Assembly: GCA_937952975.1 (NCBI GenBank)
Contig: CALFXX010000143.1
Coordinates: 1-28,384 of the forward strand
Length of the DNA stretch: 28,384 bases
Source of the DNA: an uncultured Alcaligenaceae bacterium
GTDB lineage: Bacteria; Pseudomonadota; Gammaproteobacteria; Burkholderiales; Burkholderiaceae_B
Reading direction: 5' to 3'
Positions 16,480 to 23,084 of this stretch are shown one piece after another; position 1 is the first letter of the stretch, and each line of letters starts with the position of its first letter. The notes under the pieces are model-generated. The model was not told the DNA's origin and searched no databases. It was given only the letters and a program-made list of their open reading frames with translations. Both the position numbers and the translations under genes were made by a program.

Positions 16480-17373
16480 TCAGGTCATATTGAAATTAAC
16501 ATCAAAAAATTTCAATAACCAAGCAGTCACTTGCTCGGGCGCCTCTTCATTCACATAGTGCCCACAGGGCAACGCTTCACCGCACACATGATGAGCGCGC
16601 TCGCGCCAAATGCTTAACGGATCTGCAAACTGCTTACCCACTAAACTCGTTTTACCCCAAAGCGCCAATAACGGCATCTCAAGTTTGCGTCCAAGGTCAG
16701 CCGTATCCAACTCGCAATCAATCGTGGCCGCAGCGCGGTAATCACCGCACGAGCCACGAATCGTTTTTTCATTGAAGCAACGGACATATTCGGCCCAAAT
16801 CTCGGGCGGAATATGATTCAAATCCGCAGTTAACTTCAATAATTTTTTTCGTAAAAACCAATCAGCTGGAACGCTTCCCATCATTCGCTCGGGCAAATCA
16901 GCAGGCTGTGCCATAAACGGCCAGTGCCACCCCAACATGGCGCCCACGCGCCCCATGGCATTCCACATATCAAGCGTGGGGACAATATCAATTACGGCTG
17001 CTTTGAGAATTTTTTCAGGGTGATCCAGACACATACGATGCACGGTGCGCGCCCCGCGATCGTGGCCGGCGACATAAAACGTGTCGTAGCCCAACGCGTG
17101 CATCACTTCGACCTGATCTTGAGCCATCGCCCGAAACGAGTAGTTGGCATAATCGGCGTCTTCAGGCGGAGCCGAGCTATCGCCATAGCCACGCAAGTCT
17201 GCCGCCACCACATGGTAGTGCTGCGCTAGACGCGGGGCAACCTTGTGCCAGGCGACATGCGTCATGGGATTGCCGTGCAACAACAGTAAGGGTGGCCCTT
17301 CGCCACCGTGGCGCAAACGAATTGTTGCCCCAGAGGTTTCAATATCCTTAACAGAAAATCCAGGCATTATCAT
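16480..17373 (-). CDS. Alpha/beta hydrolase, haloacetate (fluoroacetate) dehalogenase-like
   Basis: A 297-residue cytoplasmic enzyme of the haloalkane/haloacetate dehalogenase group. The nucleophile motif is GHDRG with Asp105, not Ser. His272 in PCGHYVNEEAPE is the base and Asp129 in IDIVPT the acid. Residues that characterise fluoroacetate dehalogenases are all present: Arg106 and Arg109 for the carboxylate, His150-Trp151 in GWHWPFMAQP and Tyr212 in CGDYRAAATID for the halide pocket. The oxyanion segment HGNPMTHVAW (33-42) has Asn where the characterised enzymes have Phe. It would replace a halogen on a short haloacid with hydroxyl. Two start codons two residues apart are possible. It is the first gene of a leftward run with receptor 2 and the PrpD-family protein. 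A hydrolase acting on another small acid remains possible. Confidence 0.82.
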   Translation of the reverse strand: MIMPGFSVKDIETSGATIRLRHGGEGPPLLLLHGNPMTHVAWHKVAPRLAQHYHVVAADLRGYGDSSAPPEDADYANYSFRAMAQDQVEVMHALGYDTFYVAGHDRGARTVHRMCLDHPEKILKAAVIDIVPTLDMWNAMGRVGAMLGWHWPFMAQPADLPERMMGSVPADWFLRKKLLKLTADLNHIPPEIWAEYVRCFNEKTIRGSCGDYRAAATIDCELDTADLGRKLEMPLLALWGKTSLVGKQFADPLSIWRERAHHVCGEALPCGHYVNEEAPEQVTAWLLKFFDVNFNMT

Positions 17374-17585
17374 GAGCTTGTCTCTTTTAAAATATATTTG
17401 GTGATCAGCTTATCGCAATCAGCATCAGTCTGACAAAAGATAGACTCCGTTGTCAAACCATACTCAAGTCGGCCAAGGTCCTAGGGTTCTCCCTGAATAA
17501 AATCTTTTATTGATTCCATTGACCGGCACTGAAATGCCAATACACTTGTTCCTGATGATTTCTTAAACGAACTAGAAGAATAACG
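17374..17585. promoter_or_regulatory. Divergent intergenic region (hydrolase/receptor 3)
   Basis: This 212-base gap must carry promoters for the leftward hydrolase gene and the rightward receptor gene. Only a weak 5-base inverted repeat (AGTCT and AGACT, near 17430-17450) was seen. No clear promoter boxes or strong operator could be assigned. Confidence 0.25.
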
Positions 17586-18578
17586 ATGCTCCACTCGCTA
17601 AACAAACGACTTGTATTGCTTGCTCTGGCGCTGGCGACGCTCTCAGCAGGATTAGTCAGTAAAGCTTACGCACAAACCGACTACCCTAATAAGCCCGTTC
17701 GTTTGATTGTGCCCTTCACGCCGGGTGGCGTCACGGACGCCAGCGCCCGTTTAGTGGCTGAGCAAATGAGCAAGCGCCTGGGCCAACAGATGATTGTTGA
17801 AAACAAGCCCGGTGCCTCGGGCAATATCGGCACCAGTCAAGTTGCCGCAGCTGAACCCGACGGCTATACGCTGGTCTTGGGCTTTGACGGCACGATCGTC
17901 ATCAATCCGCACGTGTTCCCTTCGATACCCTTTGATCCAGTTAAAGACTTTGCCCCGGTCGGCAAAATCGGCGATGCGATTTTAATTTTGGTCGCGCACC
18001 CAAGTGTGACCGCAAATAATGTCAACGAGTTAATTGCCTTATCTAAAACTGAACCGAATGGTTTGAACTACGGCACGTCTGGCTTAGGCAGCACACCTCA
18101 CATTGCGGGCGAAACGCTCAATATCGTTGCGGGCTCAAAGCTTGTGCACATTCCGTATAAAGGTGGCGGTCAAGCCCTGATTGACGTGCAAGGGGGCTCG
18201 ATTCCGCTTGTCTTCACAGCCGTGGCTGGCGCTTTGCCACATATTCAAAATGGCCGCATTAAAGGCATTGGCGTCACAAGTGCCGCGCGCGCGCCCTCAC
18301 TGCCCAATGTGCAGACGTTTATCGAGGCGGGTTTACCGAATTTTGTCCTGAACTCGTGGGTTGGGATTTTGGCCCCAGCTAAAACCCCTGCGCCTGTCAT
18401 TCAAAAATTAAATGCAACACTCAATGACGTGCTCAGTGATGCTGAGGTCAAAAAACGTCTCGACGTTCTGGGGGTGACCGCAGCCCCCGGCACCCCATCA
18501 GCCTTTGGCGACCAGATCAAAACAGATCTGGCCCGCTATGCTGACGTGGTGAAGGCTGCGCAAATTAAAGCAAACTAA
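17586..18578 (+). CDS. Bug-type (TctC family) periplasmic solute receptor 3
   Basis: A 330-residue receptor with a textbook signal peptide (core LVLLALALATLSAGLV, cut after AYA at about residue 29). The mature protein starts QTDYPNKPVRLIVPFTPGGVTD and includes VENKPGASG, both typical of the family's carboxylate-binding loops. An AGAAG sequence precedes the ATG. It is a single gene, divergent from the dehalogenase-like hydrolase and closed by a hairpin shared with the convergent amidase gene. Receptors of this family bind citrate, aspartate, glutamate, nicotinate, terephthalate and similar ligands; none can be assigned here. Confidence 0.9.
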   Translation: MLHSLNKRLVLLALALATLSAGLVSKAYAQTDYPNKPVRLIVPFTPGGVTDASARLVAEQMSKRLGQQMIVENKPGASGNIGTSQVAAAEPDGYTLVLGFDGTIVINPHVFPSIPFDPVKDFAPVGKIGDAILILVAHPSVTANNVNELIALSKTEPNGLNYGTSGLGSTPHIAGETLNIVAGSKLVHIPYKGGGQALIDVQGGSIPLVFTAVAGALPHIQNGRIKGIGVTSAARAPSLPNVQTFIEAGLPNFVLNSWVGILAPAKTPAPVIQKLNATLNDVLSDAEVKKRLDVLGVTAAPGTPSAFGDQIKTDLARYADVVKAAQIKAN

Positions 18579-18612
18579 AGCAAATTCATGCCTGACCGGC
18601 TGCGATCGGGAC

Positions 18613-18644
18613 GGGGCTTCGCGAAAGAAAAAATCGCGAGCCCC
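18613..18644. terminator. Bidirectional hairpin between convergent genes
   Basis: GGGGCTTCGCGA (18613-18624) pairs with TCGCGAGCCCC (18634-18644), an 11-base GC-rich stem with one bulged T and an A-rich loop. It lies between the ends of receptor 3 and the amidase gene. There is no plus-strand T-tract, so termination may be only partial. Confidence 0.5.
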
Positions 18645-18671
18645 ATCCTAAGATTGCGTCAGAGGATATTC

Positions 18672-20036
18672 TCAAAGGTCAGGATGCTTAGCGTGCCATT
18701 GAGTCGCCCGCTCATAAGCGGCGGCCACTCTTAGCACCATCTTTTCATTGAAGCTTTTTCCGACTAACTGCATCGACAACGGCAAGCCTCCAGAAGACAT
18801 GCCTGTCATCAACCCAATGGCGGGATGCCCGGTCAAGTTGAACGGCATTCGCGCTTGTCGGGTGTAAGTTCGAACGACTTCAGGCTCATCATCAATTCGG
18901 CAAGCCGGGTCCATTGAATTTGCGACCAAAAGTACATCATAGTCATTCAACAAGCGATCGACTGCATCGATTAAAAGACCGCGTCTTTGCATCGACTGAA
19001 CGTACTCTCCGCCGGTTACGAACGCGCCCGTTAATAGTTTGCGGCGCGAGATTTGCGAATAGTCTTCGGGGCGCTCGCGCAGCCATTTTTCGTGCACCGC
19101 CCAGCCCTCGGCCATCATCAAAAACTTTTGAGGGACCAAAAATTCGTTGAGTGCGGGCAACTGAACATCACTCACGACCGCTCCAAGCGAAGCCAAAACC
19201 TTGGCGGCCTCATCAAGCGCTGCAGCGACCTCAGGATGTGCAACTTCATCCTTTTCGTGAAAATGGCGAACATAACCGACACGCAAGCCTTTAATTCCAC
19301 GTTGCAAATCTGTCAGTGCATCAAAGGCAACCTGAGCGCCTTGAGGCTCGGCCATGGCGTTCAGCAGCAAGCCGGTATCTTCGACCGTGCGCGCCATTGG
19401 GCCCACGTGATCCATGGTTGAAGATAAGGTAAACACCCCACGACGCGAGACCAGTTCGTAGGTTGCCTTCAAACCCACAATGCCGCAGCAGGCGGCAGGG
19501 TTTCGAATCGAACCGCCGGTATCTGTGCCTAAGGCAAGTGGTACCAAGCCAGCAGCCAAAGCGGCACCCGAACCAGACGACGAACCACCCGGATGGTGAG
19601 CGGGGTTCCAGGGGTTACGCGCTGGCGGAAAAGGCAAGTCAAACGCAGGCCCGCCGATTGCAAACTCGTGCAGCGCCAACTTACCCATAAAGATCACACC
19701 TGCTGCGCGCAGCTGACGAATCACCTGAGCGTCTTCGCTTGCTCGGTGTTGCAGCATGATCTTTGAATGAGAAGTGGTCGTTTGCCCTGCGATGTCGATA
19801 ATATCTTTGATGCCAATGGGCACGCCATGTAACGGGCCGAGCGCACGGCCTGAGGCTATTTCGCGCTCAGCTTGCCGCGCAGCGGCTAAGGCACCCTCGT
19901 GGTCAACTTCAATAAAAGCGTGATACTTGGGATTAAGCGCGTCGATTCGGACCAAGAGATGTTGCGTCACCTCGACCGGTGAGAAAGATCCTTTACGGTA
20001 GCCTCGCGCGAGTTCTGCTGCAGTCATCCAATGCAT
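18672..20036 (-). CDS. Amidase-signature hydrolase (AtzE/GatA-like)
   Basis: A 454-residue member of the amidase signature family, which splits C-N bonds using a Ser-cisSer-Lys triad. Lys77 is in PIGIKDII, the cis-Ser is Ser152 in PGGSSSGSG, and nucleophile Ser176 is in GTDTGGSIRNP; all are intact. There is no signal peptide, so it acts in the cytoplasm. Its ribosome binding site AAGGGG (20043-20048) overlaps the last codons of the small upstream gene, whose stop lies 3 bases before this ATG, so translation is coupled. That small partner resembles AtzG, the stabilising subunit of the carboxybiuret hydrolase AtzE, which suggests a two-subunit enzyme. The substrate is unknown; a true tRNA amidotransferase is unlikely because no gatB is present. 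Confidence 0.88.
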   Translation of the reverse strand: MHWMTAAELARGYRKGSFSPVEVTQHLLVRIDALNPKYHAFIEVDHEGALAAARQAEREIASGRALGPLHGVPIGIKDIIDIAGQTTTSHSKIMLQHRASEDAQVIRQLRAAGVIFMGKLALHEFAIGGPAFDLPFPPARNPWNPAHHPGGSSSGSGAALAAGLVPLALGTDTGGSIRNPAACCGIVGLKATYELVSRRGVFTLSSTMDHVGPMARTVEDTGLLLNAMAEPQGAQVAFDALTDLQRGIKGLRVGYVRHFHEKDEVAHPEVAAALDEAAKVLASLGAVVSDVQLPALNEFLVPQKFLMMAEGWAVHEKWLRERPEDYSQISRRKLLTGAFVTGGEYVQSMQRRGLLIDAVDRLLNDYDVLLVANSMDPACRIDDEPEVVRTYTRQARMPFNLTGHPAIGLMTGMSSGGLPLSMQLVGKSFNEKMVLRVAAAYERATQWHAKHPDL

Positions 20037-20039
20037 GAT

Positions 20040-20258
20040 CTACCCCTTGACGCGCATCGGCGGCCACAACTCAGTTAACGGATCGCACGGCAACATCTTT
20101 GCAGTACTTGACGTTGCAAGCGTTGAGGCGCGCAGTTTGGCAACCGTTTTAAATGCCACGGTTACATCCTCAGGAAACTGCTCAAACGTTTTTTCTAGGC
20201 CAGTCTGTTTGACCCAAACCGCCAAGGCACTCTCATCAAGATCTGTCGTTTGTTTCAC
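20040..20258 (-). CDS. Small AtzG/GatC-like protein (DUF4089 type), GTG start
   Basis: A 72-residue protein lying exactly between the M20 peptidase and amidase genes. The GTG start at 20258 is chosen because a strong AGGGGAT (20266-20272) sits 7 bases upstream; the earlier ATG at 20297 overlaps the peptidase gene and has no such site. The layout is a helical first half (ALAVWVKQTGLEKTF, then FPEDVTVAFKTVAKLRAS) ending in a proline-rich tail, DPLTELWPPMRV. This matches the pattern of AtzG and GatC, whose tail wraps around the partner amidase. The pairing with the downstream amidase supports the call. Assignment rests on pattern and context, not on an alignment. The likely role is to stabilise or complete the amidase in the cytoplasm. 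Confidence 0.7.
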   Translation of the reverse strand: MKQTTDLDESALAVWVKQTGLEKTFEQFPEDVTVAFKTVAKLRASTLATSSTAKMLPCDPLTELWPPMRVKG

Positions 20259-20277
20259 GATATTTATCCCCTGTTCA

Positions 20278-21615
20278 TTACCACTGAACCAAACCACGAC
20301 CGATATCCATCACCATTCTGGCTGACAAATACAAGCGCGGTGAAATCGAATCGATAAAAATATACTCGTCATCATTAGAGTGCGCACCATAGCCGCGCAG
20401 ACCGAAACTCTCGAGTACACCACCCTTTGGCTTCAAGCCTGCCAAAGCCGCATCCGTACCACCACCCGTTGCAACCTCGGCAACCTCAAGGGGTTGACCA
20501 ATCTCTTTAAAAATTTCAACAGCACGCTTGGCAATCACCCTAGAAGCTGGAGTCGCTTCAAAGGCTGGGCGACTTCTAAAAAAATTCAAATCGATTTTTG
20601 TGTCTGGAATCAGCTTCTCTGTAATCGCAGCCCTTAAGTCTGCTTCCATCTTGTCCATGTCTTTGTTAAACAACGAGCGCACATCAGCAATCGCCGACGC
20701 TGAGGCTGGAATCACGTTGCGTGTACCACCCCCCTGAATAACCGTCCAATTGATCTTCAAGCCCAAGGCTGGATCACCAAAATTACGGGTTTTCAAAATT
20801 TGATGCGAGAGCTCGTAAATCGCATTGCGACCCGCCTCGGGGCGAGCGCCAGCGTGCGAGGCTTTACCCTCGACCTTCATCTCAACGATTGCGATACTGC
20901 TGGTTGCCAGACGGACGATATTTTTTTCGTAGCCACCGCCTTCAAAAGACAACACAGCATCATAGAAGCCACCCTTCTCTATAAAAAATTCACTCGAGCC
21001 TGGCGAGCCGATTTCTTCATCTCCGTTAATCGCCACCGCAAGTTCTTCGTAGTCTTGAAAATTAATCTCTTTCAGCATACGCACGGTATGCATAATCAAA
21101 GCCACACCATTTTTATCGTCAGCAATGCCTAACCCATACGCACGGTTGCCATCGATACGAAAGGGCTGCTTGACGCCCATCCCTTTTGAGTACACGGTAT
21201 CGCGGTGTGCGATCAACAATATTTTCTTTTTACCCGTACCCATTTTTCGGGCATAGATAATGGAACCAAGCGTGGCTCCTTTCAGTTGAGGATGTGAATC
21301 AGGCGCCTTGGTCGGAATAATTTCGACCTGCATACCTAAATCCTTTAACTCGGCGGCGATGACATCACCTAGCTTGGCCAGGCCTTCGAGGTCACGACTA
21401 CCGGATTCGATCCCGACATAGGTCTTAAGCGTTTCGAGTAACGGGGTGACAGCAGCGTCGGCCTTTTGTTTTACAGACTGATTCAAGGCGGCTGAGTCTT
21501 GCGCGAAGGCACCGCCAACAAAGCCGGCTTGGGCAACCAACAGCCCGACCGTTAGCAAAACGAACTTGGATCGCAGGCCTTTAAGCAAAGGGGTAAGTGC
21601 TGTTTGTAAGCGCAT
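20278..21615 (-). CDS. Secreted M20 family metallopeptidase (carboxypeptidase G2-like)
   Basis: A 445-residue dizinc hydrolase with a signal peptide (core KFVLLTVGLLVAQAGFVGG, cut after FAQ at about 39), so periplasmic. Zinc and catalytic residues are His137 in AHRDTV, Asp166 in GIADDKNG, and Glu200-Glu201 in GDEEIGS, with a further His in GYGAHSNDDEY near the C-terminus. Carboxypeptidase G2 removes C-terminal glutamate from folates; relatives cleave N-acyl amino acids. An AGGTG ribosome binding site precedes the ATG. It heads an operon with the AtzG-like protein and amidase, with gaps of 19 and 3 bases. Periplasmic release of an amino acid or amide, followed by cytoplasmic hydrolysis, is a plausible joint role. 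Confidence 0.88.
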   Translation of the reverse strand: MRLQTALTPLLKGLRSKFVLLTVGLLVAQAGFVGGAFAQDSAALNQSVKQKADAAVTPLLETLKTYVGIESGSRDLEGLAKLGDVIAAELKDLGMQVEIIPTKAPDSHPQLKGATLGSIIYARKMGTGKKKILLIAHRDTVYSKGMGVKQPFRIDGNRAYGLGIADDKNGVALIMHTVRMLKEINFQDYEELAVAINGDEEIGSPGSSEFFIEKGGFYDAVLSFEGGGYEKNIVRLATSSIAIVEMKVEGKASHAGARPEAGRNAIYELSHQILKTRNFGDPALGLKINWTVIQGGGTRNVIPASASAIADVRSLFNKDMDKMEADLRAAITEKLIPDTKIDLNFFRSRPAFEATPASRVIAKRAVEIFKEIGQPLEVAEVATGGGTDAALAGLKPKGGVLESFGLRGYGAHSNDDEYIFIDSISPRLYLSARMVMDIGRGLVQW

Positions 21616-21870
21616 AAGACACCTGAAGGTAAATATTGAGTTGGGGTGACCAGTTATCGATGGCTAATAGTAATTTTGGATGGTGATCGCGATCAATGAC
21701 GGTAGCTATTAACGATTATTGTATTGAAAGGCCTTGAATATTTTGATGGGCCGTTTGATAAATTTTTCAAAGTCGAGAAAAAAGCCTCGATTCGCTTGGT
21801 TTGACGTTACCATACTAAAGAATTGTTATGTCTCGCATGAACAAGCATTGTGGCGACCCTGTGGCCATAG
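21616..21870. promoter_or_regulatory. Divergent intergenic region with 12-base palindrome
   Basis: This 255-base, rather AT-rich gap separates the leftward peptidase operon from the rightward receptor 4. It holds a perfect palindrome TGATCGCGATCA at 21684-21695, a candidate operator for coordinated control of both units. A small TCGAG/CTCGA hairpin lies near 21774-21790. Promoter boxes could not be assigned. Confidence 0.35.
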
Positions 21871-22929
21871 ATGCAATCTCTGATAAAACGGACTCTCAAC
21901 ATGCATCAATACCGCGTTTTTGACGCTTGCACCCTTCACTTCAAGTCCTTGATTGCGACCTGCCTCGCCATTGTCGTAGCGCTTGTTGGGCTCGGCACCG
22001 GTCGCAGTGCGCTGGCGCAAACGGGCGCCGCAGCGACTTTTCCAGAGCGGCAAGTCAGAATTGTGGTCCCCTTTCCGGCTGGGGGTGCCTCGGATATTGT
22101 GGCGCGACTTTTTGCCAAAGAGCTAGGCGAGGCCTGGAAGCAAACGGTATTGGTCGAAAACAAACCTGGCGCCTCAGGTCACTTAGGGGCGCAGTATGTC
22201 GCAAATGCCAAACCGGATGGGCACACCCTCGTTCTTGCCGACATGAGCACTTTCACGATGAGTCCGGCGCTCATGCCAGGGCTCACCTACAACCCAGGTA
22301 AAGAATTGACACCAGTCGTAATTGCCGCCTTCTCACCTCATATTTTGGTTGTCAAAAATCAAATGCCAGTCAACAATTTTGACGAATTTATTGCTTACGC
22401 TAAAGCCCAAAAATACCCCTTAAGTTCAGGCGTCACGCTGGGCACGGCGGTTCATTTAGCGGGTATCGTGATGAGTCAGGGTCTAGGCTTTGAAATGAAT
22501 TTTATTGGCTATAAAGGTGGTGCACAGGTTGTAAGCGATTTAGCTGGTGGCCAAATCGACTCAGCGCTAAATAGTTTTTTGGCAACTTACGGAATGGTCA
22601 AAGCCGGCAACTTCAAACTAATAGCTGTCGCAAGCCCTAAACGTTTTAGTCAAATCCCCGACACCCCGGCCATCAGCGAAAAAATCCCAGACTTCGTCAC
22701 AGGTTCTTTTCAAGGGATGATGACCGCCACCGGCACTCCACCTGCCATCATCGAAAAAATCAACGCTGAAGTTCAGCGGATTGCCGCGACGCCCGAAGTG
22801 CAAAAGCGCTTAACTGAACTGGGCTCTGACGCTGTCACCTTGTCGCCCAAAGAAGTGCAGCAGTGGATAAGCGATCAAACTGCGTTTTGGGGCAAAGTCA
22901 TTAAAGATAACAATGTAAAACTGCAATAG
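21871..22929 (+). CDS. Bug-type (TctC family) periplasmic solute receptor 4
   Basis: A 352-residue receptor. The signal peptide core is LIATCLAIVVALVGLG, cut near ALA at about residue 49. Family loops VRIVVPFPAGGASD and VENKPGASGH are clear. The start is uncertain: ATG codons at 21871 and 21901 both lack a good ribosome binding site, and the second gives a more normal signal peptide. It is divergent from the peptidase/amidase operon, with a shared palindrome between them, so it may take up that operon's substrate or product. A weak hairpin with a T-run follows it. The ligand is unknown. Confidence 0.88.
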   Translation: MQSLIKRTLNMHQYRVFDACTLHFKSLIATCLAIVVALVGLGTGRSALAQTGAAATFPERQVRIVVPFPAGGASDIVARLFAKELGEAWKQTVLVENKPGASGHLGAQYVANAKPDGHTLVLADMSTFTMSPALMPGLTYNPGKELTPVVIAAFSPHILVVKNQMPVNNFDEFIAYAKAQKYPLSSGVTLGTAVHLAGIVMSQGLGFEMNFIGYKGGAQVVSDLAGGQIDSALNSFLATYGMVKAGNFKLIAVASPKRFSQIPDTPAISEKIPDFVTGSFQGMMTATGTPPAIIEKINAEVQRIAATPEVQKRLTELGSDAVTLSPKEVQQWISDQTAFWGKVIKDNNVKLQ

Positions 22930-22968
22930 GCCGTCATTAAACGCAAAGGCGGTGCGTCCCGTGATGCG

Positions 22969-22991
22969 AGGCGCTATTCTCTGCGCTTTTT
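22969..22991 (+). terminator. Weak intrinsic terminator after receptor 4
   Basis: AGGCGC (22969-22974) pairs with GCGCTT (22983-22988), including one G-T wobble, around an 8-base loop, and runs into five T residues (22987-22991). The stem is short, so termination may be partial and allow some read-through into the cyclase gene. Confidence 0.35.
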
Positions 22992-23084
22992 GGGTCAGCA
23001 AGCCGATATAGTGCCTCACGATCTCCTCTAAGCCCGTATCGTCCGTACGCGCGGTGAGCTGATGTAAGAGCATTGAGCGCCTTC

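Noticed and set aside
18672..20258. GatCA of the tRNA-dependent amidotransferase
   Set aside because: There is no gatB, and the operon partner is a secreted peptidase; AtzE/AtzG-type catabolic enzymes fit better.
20259..20297. ATG start at 20297 for the small AtzG-like protein
   Set aside because: It overlaps the peptidase gene and lacks a ribosome binding site, while the GTG at 20258 has a strong AGGGGAT at proper distance.
22810..23073. Minus-strand open frame covering the gap before the cyclase gene
   Set aside because: It overlaps the end of receptor 4, has no recognisable motif and no ribosome binding site.
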